Positions 45,801-54,803 of a stretch of 64,000 bases of DNA are shown piece after piece; the stretch's first letter is position 1, and the number at the start of each line of letters is the position of its first letter. The translations under genes were made by a program, and so were the position numbers. This DNA comes from Takakia lepidozioides (lineage: Eukaryota; Streptophyta; Takakiopsida; Takakiales; Takakiaceae): positions 33,356,001-33,420,000 of the forward strand of contig CM060733.1 of NCBI GenBank assembly GCA_030704615.1. The letters run 5' to 3'. A model generated the notes under the pieces. That model worked only from the letters and a program-made list of their open reading frames with translations, did not search any database and was not told the origin of the DNA.

Positions 45801-46943
45801 ACGTGAGCTCAAGCCGTGTGCGTTGACGCACACTGTTTGAGCTGCCAGATAAGTGTTCATCGATCCTCAGAGACATGCCCTATATGGCCGATGTTCTAAT
45901 GAAAAAGGCAATGATAACGGTAGCTCAAACAGTGCGCCAACGCACACTGTTTGAGCTGCCAGGTAAGTGATGATTGATCCTCAAATTCATACCCTATGTG
46001 GCCGATTTTCAGATGACAAAGGCAATGACAAGGTGAGCTCAAACAGTGTGCGTTGACGCACACTGTTTGAGCTGCCATGTAAGTGATGATTGATCCTCAA
46101 ATACATGTCGTTTGTGGCCATTTTTCAGATGAAAAAACAATGACAAGGTGGGCTCAATTAGTGTGCGCCAACGCACACTGTTTGAGCTGCCAAATAGTGG
46201 AGAATTTAACCGGGCATAGTGGCCCAATGTGGCCATTTTTCACACCATCAACCAAGTAAAATGCGGGGCTCAAACAGTGTGCGTCAATGCACACTGTTTC
46301 AGCTTCCAATTCGTGGTGGATTGAACCTGCCGTAGTTTCCCAATTTGGCCGTTTCGCATATCAACTAGCCAGCAAAAGGGAAGGCTCAAACAGTGTGCGT
46401 CAACGCACACTGTTTGAGCTTTTTGTTCGCGGTTGATGCAACCTGGCAGCGATGCCGTGTGTAGACTATGTTCATATCGAAATAGAATCTCAACTTGGGT
46501 TCACATTAGCAATGCAGCACAAATGTGGGTTTCAAAGATTGAACCTTTTTTTTGGTTGCTCCAGAAGACTCCCCAATCGCTGGGGACCCTTTGCGCTTTG
46601 GACTGCTCTCCACGCCTCGCATGTTCTGGAGCATCTCCCCCAACCTCTCTTCCACTATTAGGTTCTTCGTGAGGCCAGCGTCAACATCATCTTCGGCGTC
46701 TGCGTCTCCCTCGGATGCAGTGTCCTCCGCATCTGTTCTTGGAACTATGGCAGGTTGCTGTTCTTCTCCGGATTCCTGCTCTTCCATCGCCGAACTTTGC
46801 TCTTTGCCCTCTTCTTCCGCCTTTTCCTCTTCGGCCACTCTTTCCATCCTCATTCTATATCTGGCTCTATTCCTGTTTCTAGAGCTCGTGAAGTATAATG
46901 ACTTCCTTCTCTTCCTCCTCCGCTGGAAACAAGGTCTCCCCAC
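36811..46943 (-). CDS. ParB-like domain fused to a beta-class DNA methyltransferase domain (12 exons)
   Basis: Exons, all GT-AG: about 46943-46552, 40894-40635, 40584-40299, 40203-40011, 39898-39454, 39334-39111, 38961-38311, 38225-37887, 37761-37476, 37359-37174, and a tentative last exon near 36905-36811; exon order matches copy 1. Domains: acidic/basic N-terminus; ParB/Srx-like (KIPLCRMVSMPVVRP ... GKMFHIWDGNHRLLAWM); helical middle; basic linker; then permuted methyltransferase order with the motif IV region first (ELIILDIPDGL, where DPPY/W is usual; FLSDAGVLVLIQ) and the AdoMet motif last (ARVLDLSMGTGA across a splice, then ARHLFGIEGDAEIY). ParB-methylase fusions are common in phages and bacteria. 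Lesions: in-frame TAG near 40134, extra A in an A-run and TAG near 39660. A role in methylating element or host DNA is inference; DIPD may mean loss of catalysis. Confidence 0.7.
40980..46430. repeat. Palindromic satellite: about 47 tandem 116-bp monomers in alternating A/B types
   Basis: The monomer is 116 bp. Each has a palindrome with arms AGCTCAAACAGTGTGCGT and its inverse around a 2-4 base centre (TTGA or CCAA). A-type tails read GTTCATTGAACCTCAGAGAC..., B-type GATGATTGATCCTCAAATAC...; the two largely alternate, giving a 232-bp higher unit. Segments are re-duplicated at offsets of about 696 bp (42319/43015) and 1391 bp (43780/45170), i.e. 6 and 12 monomers, pointing to unequal exchange. 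It fills the first intron of the ParB-methyltransferase gene. No genes inside. Confidence 0.95.
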
Positions 46944-47817
46944 GATGCCTCTAGAGCTCTCCAGTTTGACGTTTGCAACAATGGTTGCTATTGCATGTAA
47001 CCTAAATCAAAATTGGACATTGTCAACCGTATTTGGATGCGGGTGTTGTTATTGTGTGCGAACGGAATTCATCCATTTCTGCGTCTTTGTATTATTAAAG
47101 AAATAAAGTGCTAGAAAATATGTACATCCGTTGCATGTACTTGTGATATATGTCAGATGTACTTCGCCGCCTGCCAATATATGGCGGCCTTCTTGCATGG
47201 TTTCAAATTCGGAAGTGCCGTAGAAATCTAATGCTAGTTCAATTTGGAGCAGTTCTTGCAGATTTGCCATAAATGTTGTGCTTCACATATGCATCCACGT
47301 GTGTCGTACTACCTGCCCTGTGCTTTGCATTTTGCCGTCATCGTCGCCATGGGGTCATTCGGTATAAAGGGTTGTGTCGGAAATAATCTTGTGTTGCACA
47401 CATCCGTGTGAGGTGACTCTTGGAGTGCCAGTGTTTGTGCTGTGCTCTTCTGGCACGGCACAACCTCATTACATTCGGGGTCTTCCTGTTTACTGCTCTC
47501 CAGGGTTGTTGCCGTCTTTCCATAAAGGATGGTTTCATGTCATGTTCAGGGTTTGTTTTTCATCCAAAAACAGCACGGCTTCTCGTGGCTTCCTGTATTT
47601 GAAAACAATTTTTCTAGTTGGTGTCTCTCAGCGTGGTTGTCTGCGAAGTTCAGTGCATGTCATTCTTGCATCCTTTTGATGCATTGCCCGCAGCCTTTGG
47701 GTTAGTGCTACCCTTGTTGACCTCAATTTTTTTGTGGTGGATCCCCTTTCGAGAATTGCGGGCTATCAGTTCGGGGATTCCGTTGTGAATCGAAAGTTTC
47801 GGTCAGCGTAGGAAAAC
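46944..47817. other. Divergent intergenic region of Mutator-like copy 2
   Basis: Lies between the 5' ends of the two divergent genes and presumably carries both promoters. The first kilobase upstream of the transposase has no recognised ORF. AATAAA at about 47100 (plus strand) has no clear partner gene. Confidence 0.45.
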
Positions 47818-50800
47818 ATGTCCAGGGAGAGAGATAGACTAGCCCGATTTCATTCCAATGTAGGTAGTCTTCCACTGACTGCCACTGCAGACGACGATGG
47901 GTTTGCAGTTGTTCATGAGGATGAGTTGGTTACAGTGTTCCCACTGGAATTGGGTTCTCTGCTTGTTCATAAAGAGGTGTATGACGAGGATGGGAATTTG
48001 GATTCTGGACATTTGGAGAAACCATTGGTTGGCGAGTGTGGAAGGAAGTGGAGAGTCCTTCCAGGCACATACCGTGTCCTTGGAAAAGAGAGAAGACAAT
48101 CAGCAGGATCAGTCATTACACCTGGAACTGCAGCATCGGTCGTGCAGCAAAAGGGCACAGTTCATGTGAAACAAGAGGTAAGCACATCCACTACATTCGT
48201 GACTCTTTCAGACTCGTCCTCGGAGGATGTTTCTGAGATTCCTCCGCCAGTGCAGACTCCATTCTTGGATGAATCCGAATTGCAAGAGATAACGAGTGTC
48301 ATTCCAAAATAGAAAGCCCTCGCAGGGGTGCCTGGGTGCAAGAGCGAGCTGCGTTTTGTTGATTGGGAGTCCCTTCGTGTGCAACGGGTTCAATACGTGC
48401 CAGCAGAGTTTGATGGGGACATCTTGTTTGAGCTCGACCCTCCCCACGTCTTCCAATGGACTGGCTGGGCTTCTGCAGGGCATGGACAAGAAACATGACG
48501 GACACCCTTGGTGCAGGACAAAAACATCAAACATCCACAACGACATTGGATTGAAATTTTGAAGGTCGGTTTGCGTTGGGCATTGCAAGTGCCTGAATAT
48601 ATCTTGCCCTCGCCTGAGAAACAGCGCTCAACCAAACGAAAGTGAGTGGGAAGGTGTGCCCCTGAATCCTTTCACCCCAGGACTTGCCCCTCCCAAGACC
48701 AATACTTTTGTGTGCAGGTTCTGCAAACATTCCCCGTCCTGTGTTTCTGTGTGCCACGCTCGTATGTACCAGGTGGCACACCGATGCAAGACAATGACTC
48801 GTGCCTGCATTCATATGGGTGCACACGAGCATCCTGTGTCCAAAGGAAGTTGCAGGGATAGCGTGGACATTGCTAGAAAACTGCTGAAGCAGGAGTTCCA
48901 CAATGCCCCTTGTGCAACACCTTCTGCTATAGCACTTGCAGCTAGCAAGGCTTTCCTGGAAAAACACATATTGGCTGAAGGGGATTCGACACAACCAATG
49001 CTGGATGCAAATTCGCTTGATGCAGTGATGGACCATTTCTCCGTGTTGAGCTCTCCCAATATTCGAAACCAGGTGAATGCACTCAGAGTCGGCACAGGCA
49101 CTGTGGATTCATGGACAACATTATGGACCTCAAACGGAGAAGTCGCTATGAATTCATTCAAAACAGTATCTTCCCTGGCCAGGGCTCGTCCAAGGTGTAT
49201 TTGTTCAAGATGTCCGCAGTGGGCGAAGGCAGTGGTGTGAGCATTGTCCGCCGAATGCAACCTGGAGGAGATTTGGCTAAATGTTGGTTGATGTTTGATC
49301 ACTGCAAACGGGTGAAGGGTTGGACAACCATGGCGTGCCATGTGTATGATCCAGCGTACCAGCGTGTGCTCTCAATAGCAATTTGTGATATGCAGTCGGA
49401 GGACACTGAATCCCAGATGCTCATGTGGAATTCGCTCCTGGCCGTCATGCAGCGCAATGGAATACAGAACACAAATTTTGCAGGCTTCATGGTTGATAGT
49501 GCACAGGCAAATTTCAATGCAGTGCGGCGCGTGTTTGGTTTGGGGGATCCTAAGGTCCCAATGGAAAATAGGGAGCGCACATGCCTCTTCCATTGGAGTC
49601 AATCTTTGGCACGTCATACAAAGCGCTGCATTCGCCCTGACCTTCAGTTGGAGCACAGAAGGCTCTGTCTCAAGTACAAAAAATGCCAACTCAATGGGAG
49701 AAGCTGAGAGCACTTACCAAGCAATCCGGGCTTGGTGGTTCTCCTCTGGTGCTGCTACTGGTATCCACCTGAAGGAGTTGGAGGACTGGTTGGTTTTCTG
49801 GCACTTCAGATACAGACAGTGGGGAGCTTTCATGACGACGGTAAGCCTCTTGAATCCCAAAATCAGAAATTTTGCATCGTGCCTCTTCATTTGGGGTTCT
49901 TGGATTCGCTTGCAAAACCTCTTCCATTTCCTTTCCTTCCTCACATTTCCATGCAATGCCTCCCGCAGGACATGTCCTTGGAGGACTTGGCCGACATGCC
50001 ATCCTGTAATTTGGCGGAGACTATTCATAACGCCTGGATGCAGCAATCTACCAAAGCAGGTCGTGACTTATATGTGGCCACTGCTGATGACATGGTGCGG
50101 GCACTTATACAACAAACCAAGTACCGCAATTTTCTGATGGGACGGGGTGGAGGCAAGGGCCCCGGTACGACTTTGTTGATGCTAAGGGCTGCGAGTAGGT
50201 CCGGAGACCCATCCAAGATGGCCAGAGCTCTGAACAGGTGCACTGAAGGCTCCCCTTTGCAATCCAAGCTCCCTCATTTGGAAGGCGAGGAAAGATTTGG
50301 ATCATGCAAAAGGAAATTGAACACTCTTCCAGGGTCAGATGGAGATTCCCATCGCCCAGACAGGGTCAATTTCTCTGTGCCAAATGTGTCTCCAGTGCAG
50401 ACTAAGTCGTGTGCCAGCCCCTTCCCAGGTGGGTCCTCCTCATGTGGAGCAGGTGCAAAACATGCAAGCACAGCAGCAGGAATCCCATTGGAGGAGGTGG
50501 TGGCCATGGTGCAGGAATCTGATTGCATTGATAGTGAGTGGCATATAGAACGCACCCCACCAGGATCTAGAGTTGCTTGCATGGCAATTCGGACCCCCTC
50601 TTTCAAGAAATGCAAATCAAAAATATGCAAAGGCTCCAGGGGGACTCCAGCTCCAACATTCACAGGGTTGTTCCGACCTTATCATAGTGGGGAGTCAAAG
50701 GACCACAAGTTCTGGTTCTGCCCAGACGATATGGCACGATGCGTCAAGGGAACAATTTGTCCTTCGGTGATAATAAAATCCCCTCCCCCCGCAATTTGGC

Positions 50801-51381
50801 CTGTGAAACTTGGAACGTCGCTGTCAACAACCAAGATAAGCATGCTGGAGGAGGGAGGGTTTTGTCTTGCACGATCCCGAGTGGTGCCCTTGTGCACTGT
50901 CGGCACAAATGTGCCACATGCTCCGGCAATGCCTCCACCCGGTGCCGACTCCCACCCAACAAAAAGAGATGGAAAAACAGTGCGCCGTGTCGCTTCGGGT
51001 GCAGATCACGAATGCAAGATGGAATCGGCTAGAATTTTGTAGGCTCGGGTGGCTCGTATAACCGAAGTCCCTGCCCCGGGGTATGGACGGATTTACACAG
51101 TGCTGTCTATTGGCTCAGTTCTTCATGGCAAAGAATATTAGGTTACCGTGGGGAATTTCCCTACTTGCACTTGTCCAGATTTTATAACGATGCGTGAGGG
51201 CGCTCTCGGCATGAGAAGGAAGTGGGTCCCCTGCAAGCATCAATATTACATATACCTTGTAATTATGTGTTGCGACGGTAAGAGAGACCAATTCATTCAC
51301 CAAGCCACACTAGGCTACGGAGAAGTCATCACCCTTCTGCAGCGGGACACCTCACGTAGGGCTCCGCCAAATTCTCTTTGA
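47818..51381 (+). CDS. Mutator-like transposase with SWIM zinc finger, copy 2 (frame-damaged)
   Basis: Start MSRERDRLARF, shared layout with copy 1. Blocks: N-terminal domain (FAVVHEDELVTVF ... RKWRVLPGTYRVLGK), DKKHDGHPWC, zinc-binding CRFCKHSPSCVSVCHARMY, the transposase core (49111-49707: WLMFDHCKRVKGW, ACHVYDPAYQRVLSIAICDM, GFMVDSAQANFNAVRRVFG, RTCLFHWSQSL), AIRAWWFSSG, an intron at about 49842-49968 at the same position as in copy 1, and a C-terminal SWIM finger (CTCPDF ... CKHQYYIYL, about 51165-51255). A Mutator-type DDE transposase that would act on the element's TIRs. Lesions: TAG at 48310-48312, TGA near 48560, frame changes near 48470 and 49110, and a further stop near 51030. AATAAA at 51527 ends the gene. 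Confidence 0.8.
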
Positions 51382-51526
51382 ACACATACGAGCCATGCCC
51401 GCTTCCCATGCTGGTTTCCAGGTTGCCGTGTGAAGACTTTGCATTTAGGACAACCACATACATTTCGTTCACGGAACCAGGGCAAATGCACATGCCATTC
51501 ATTGTAAGCGTCTATCTGTGAATTGA

Positions 51527-51532
51527 AATAAA
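51527..51532 (+). terminator. Polyadenylation signal AATAAA after the transposase
   Basis: AATAAA 146 bases after the last stop codon, followed by a GT-rich stretch (AGTGTGTCAATC). Confidence 0.5.
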
Positions 51533-51689
51533 GTGTGTCAATCATTCTGAGCTCAATTCTGCCAAATTTTCATATTCCTCTTTTTGTGCAGGCATTGCAG
51601 ACATGGTGCATGGTGGCCCCCTTTGTTTTGTCCACGGTAATAGGCCCTCTTCTTGCAATCCTCGCCTATAGGACCTGCTTCTCCAGCAG

Positions 51690-51800
51690 ATTTGTGCCGC
51701 TCACGCTTCCTTGAAGCGTGAGCTCAGCTCACGCTTTGCAGCTACAACGTGAGCTCAGCTCCCAGGCTCACGGGGCTGGGCTCACGCCGTAGCTACGCTG
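51690..51800 (-). repeat. Right terminal/subterminal repeats of Mutator-like copy 2
   Basis: Read inward: CAGCGTAGCTACGGCGTGAGCC, then several CGTGAGC(C/T) copies in both orientations. Confidence 0.7.
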
Positions 51801-51975
51801 CTCAAGAGCTGCCGGCTTTGCACACGCATTGCAAACTATCTAAGGTTCACTCAACCGGTAACATGAAACACGATGAACAAATGAACACAAATTCCATAAG
51901 ACGGGAAAACAGGGTGAAATGTTTTGAAGGCACTTCATCTGCTTAGACAATCTTCTCAGCTCAGCATGGATTTCC

Positions 51976-52365
51976 TTAATTTTTAACCACTCTAACCTTG
52001 ATCATTCTTCTCAACAGCTCCTGCTTTTGCGATGCAACCATACGCTTCCAGCGATGCCAGGCTGAAGATGCGAAAACAAACCAAAAAACGAAGTAAACAA
52101 CAAAGCGAAAGCGGAAGTGGCTTGCCTGGGAGTACTCGGTTTCAGTTGGCGCGGGTTGTGAGCAAGACACTGGAATCTCTTGCTGGAGCTTAAGTTTGGC
52201 CATGCAAGAGGTTGGCCGTCGCCCGTAGTACAAAGCCTTCAACTTCCGCCGCGGTATGGATGTGGGGTCTCTCTCAGGAGAGCCACGCCCTTCACGCGGC
52301 ATAAGTCCTAGCAAAAGAAAAAAGATCTCAGTATTTTTGCGTACATGCCTCGAATAGAACTTCAT
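51976..52365 (-). CDS. Unknown basic ORF, possibly a 5' exon of the copy 1 ParB-like locus
   Basis: 129 codons, Arg/Lys-rich, with a short aromatic stretch (FRFRFVVYFVFWFVF) that could be a membrane segment or intron sequence read by chance. If the Mutator-like copy 2 is removed, this lies directly upstream of the copy 1 ParB-like gene on the same strand, so it may be its 5' exon. No homology recognised. Confidence 0.3.
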   Translation of the reverse strand: MKFYSRHVRKNTEIFFLLLGLMPREGRGSPERDPTSIPRRKLKALYYGRRPTSCMAKLKLQQEIPVSCSQPAPTETEYSQASHFRFRFVVYFVFWFVFASSAWHRWKRMVASQKQELLRRMIKVRVVKN

Positions 52366-52499
52366 CCAAGTTTAGCATCAGGTTTCCAAGACGTATCGAG
52401 GAAGCAAGCGCGGAATCCCTGTGTCGCCATCACGAATCAAAACCGACGGCGGAGGACATTTAATGCCCAACTACGCAATTAAATGTCGAATGAAGTATG

Positions 52500-52930
52500 A
52501 CGCAACGAAGCCCTCGGCGCCGAATTTCCATCCGCCAGGTAAGTCGGAGCGCCGAATTTCCATCATGCACGTAATTCAAAGAGCGGATGGATAGAAATCC
52601 GGCGCCGAATTTCCGTCCGCCAGGTAAGTCGGAGCGCCGTTTTTCCATCATGCAGGTAATTCGGAGAGCGGATGGATGGAAATCCGGCGCCGAATTTCCA
52701 TCCTGCAGGTAACTCGGAGCGCGGATGGATGGAAATCTGGCGCCGAATTTCCGTCCGCCAGGTAAGTCGGAGCGCGGAAGGATGGAAATCCGGCGTTGAA
52801 TTTCCGTCCGCCAGGTAAGTCGGAGCGCATATCCAACAGGGGGCACCGGGATAAAGTCGACTCGGGTGGAGGGGATGGAAAACAGGCGCCGAATTTCCAT
52901 TCGGCATGTAATCGCAATCGCGGCCAGATG
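52500..52930. repeat. GGCGCCGAATTTCC repeat array, forward
   Basis: Five to six irregular units of about 60-65 bp built on GGCGCCGAATTTCCGTCCGCC, then AGGTAAGTCGGAGCG and GGATGGATGGAAAT. The same units occur inverted at 53095-53275. Confidence 0.85.
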
Positions 52931-53398
52931 GAATTTCGGCAACGAATTTCCATGTAGGAACTAAGAGGGATGGAAAAGAAGCAAGGAATTTCTCTCTACC
53001 AGTTGAGAATTCCCTGAAAAACGTGTCTACAAGTGGACTTCAGCCACTAAACTTAAGGTTTAGTGTCTTTTTAGACCAAAAAACCAACGCCACGCTCAAA
53101 ATTACCTGCAGGATGATAATTCGACGCCGAATTTCCATCCGGCCGCGCTCCGAGTTACCTGCTTGATGGAAATCCGGCGCCGGATTTCCATCCGGCCGCG
53201 CTCTGAATTACCTGCATGACGGAAATTCGGCGCCGGATTTCCATCCATCCGCGCTCCGAATTACCTTATGTAGTTGGAGAAACTGCATGACCTCTCAACG
53301 GCATGTGTTGAGGCGAAAGAGAAGGTGAGGTTTCAATGCACTGAAGTTCCTTCCTAGCAATAGCCACTCTTCTTCCTGCTCCTGACATTGGATCGGAA
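52931..53398. repeat. Spacer and inverted copies of the GGCGCC array
   Basis: 52931-53094 is unique and includes a TTTAGTGTC/GACACTAAA-like spacer. 53095-53275 carries three units of the array in the opposite orientation. The remainder is the 5' region of the gene at 53399. Confidence 0.75.
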
Positions 53399-54253
53399 AT
53401 GGCAGACACGGTGGCTGTCGATCTGGAATGCATCGGAGATTGCAATTGCATGCCGCAAGCTATTAACCGCCCGCTTTGTTCCTTAGGTGCTTCAATGTGG
53501 GCAGGGACGTTGTCCGACAGACATGTGTTCACCTTCGAGCCAGATACTGCCCTCCACAACTCGGAACTTGCAGCGGCTGAACGTCTGCCCAAAGAGGAAG
53601 AGGCACCCTCGGAGGATGAGGAAAAATCCGAGAAAGAGCAGGGGGAGGAACAAGTTGGGATCAAGGCCGAGGAGCCCCCGGTTTACGAGTGAGTGGTCGC
53701 ATTGTAAGTTGCCTCCAGATTTCGTGAGGCACCTCCCTTCGCTCTCTTATTTCATTGAAAACCCTTTCTACTTCTGCTGGTATTGACATTCTTGAAGTGG
53801 ATTTGTTCTTACTGTAGGATGCCAAGTACTGCAGGAGGGACATCTACACCGGAGTTCATGGGCAGGAGGAACGTGCCTTTTTTTGCTAGGGGGGATTTCA
53901 TGCCTAGTCCAAAAAGTACTTATGCTGCCCAGCTTGCTTCGGTGTCCATTAGGAGGTCTTCCGAACCTAGTCGTGTACAGCAGATTTTAGACGAGGCAAG
54001 CCTCAAGAAAATGAAGATGAGGGAGGAGGCAACAGATATTAGAGCCCGTCGGGCTCGTAGATTTGTCTTAGATTCTGCTGAGGAAAGTGGGGGAGAAGAG
54101 GCAGAAGATTCCCAGGAGGTGAGGTGGACAGTCCCCCAAGGAGAGGACGGAATTTTTGAGAGGCATAGTGCAACCGATGCATCACAGTGCTCGGAGGATG
54201 GGGGGGATGAGGGGGATGAGGAAGAAGAGGGCCAAGTTCCTCAGAAGGTGTAG
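53399..54253 (+). CDS. Acidic protein of unknown function, two exons
   Basis: Exon 1 from ATG at 53399 to about 53688 ends at the strong donor GTGAGT. Exon 2 starts about 53819 after TTCTTACTGTAG and runs to the stop at 54253. Joined, about 240 residues. The protein has Glu-rich tracts in both exons (KEEEAPSEDEEKSEKEQ; EESGGEEAEDSQE; DEGDEEEEGQ) and a basic middle (SLKKMKMREEATDIRARRARR). No known domain. AATAAA at 54325-54330 follows. It points away from the ParB-like genes across the GGCGCC arrays, echoing the divergent layout of Mutator-like copy 2, so it may be an accessory gene of copy 1. That link is inference. Confidence 0.55.
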
Positions 54254-54324
54254 GAGAGTAGTTCCCATTCTTGCTATGTCAATTAGGACACACTTGTGTA
54301 GACGTGGCTTGCCACAAAATTTGC

Positions 54325-54330
54325 AATAAA
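54325..54330 (+). terminator. Polyadenylation signal AATAAA
   Basis: About 70 bases after the stop of the acidic-protein gene. Confidence 0.5.
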
Positions 54331-54345
54331 ATGTTGCATTTCATT

Positions 54346-54762
54346 GCTATGACGAGTCCACATGACCCTATTTCCGTGCCTCCTAACCCTATTTCAGTGG
54401 ACACACAATGGCCCGCTCATGTTTTTTTTTTTTCCGCTCATGCTCATGCCGCTCATGAAATAGCAGCCCCCGCTCATACTCCTCTAGAATTGGACAGTAA
54501 TGTAGAGGTACACCGCATGATTCAAGAGACTTTTCAGATCATAGATACAACGCACACATTAATTAACGGGGCAGAAGAGGAGTTAGAGGATTTGGATGTT
54601 CAATCCCATACGAACATCCCACCAGAAGCCCATGACCCGGTCGCGGGTGGGGACTCTCGCTCTGATGATCCCATCTCGTTGGAAGAGACATGTACACCTT
54701 TATATGAAGGCTATAAATCCTCTAAGCTTGCAGCCACCATGCTTATAATGAATCTATTGTAA
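54346..54762 (+). pseudogene. N-terminal fragment of a TNP2/CACTA-like transposase
   Basis: The open frame includes MTSPHDPISVPPNPIS and ends TPLYEGYKSSKLAATMLIMNLL followed by a stop. The PLYxGxKxSKL...IMNL segment resembles the conserved start of TNP2-type (Transposase_21) proteins, usually preceded by an acidic stretch, as here (GAEEELEDLDV). Nothing of the catalytic region follows. The upstream frame from 54271 is open but overlaps the 3' end of the previous gene. Assignment is by recollected family pattern and is tentative. Confidence 0.4.
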
Positions 54763-54803
54763 GGCAATAACAAGTGCTACAATTTTGAGCTGCGATTTTC
54801 AAG

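Larger units (their letters stand above)
36104..51800. mobile_element. Mutator-like transposon (copy 2) with SWIM transposase and ParB-methyltransferase cargo
   Basis: The ends share GCTAnnnCGTGAGCC as an inverted terminal motif. Subterminal CGTGAGCC/GGCTCACG copies cluster at 36115-36180 and 51690-51790. The flanks are CTCGAGAGC (36095-36103) and CTCAAGAGC (51801-51809), a 9-bp duplication with one transition, the length typical of Mutator-like elements. Inside is a divergent gene pair: the ParB-methyltransferase gene on minus, with a satellite in its first intron, and the transposase on plus. Both genes have lesions, so this copy is probably not active. The boundaries rest on imperfect repeats. 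Confidence 0.72.

Noticed and set aside
40774-46236. Short ORFs inside the 116-bp satellite
   Set aside because: They are translations of the repeat and are not conserved between monomers.
40980-46430. CRISPR array
   Set aside because: The monomers are tandem satellite units without unique spacers, the period is 116 bp, and the context is eukaryotic.
17976-49130. An apparent -1 frameshift at the same place in both transposase copies (about 17998 and 49110), suggesting programmed frameshifting
   Set aside because: In copy 1 the main frame reads through this place with only a TGA stop at 18043, and the alternative frame is an overlap. Only copy 2 has a real frame change, and there is no slippery sequence.
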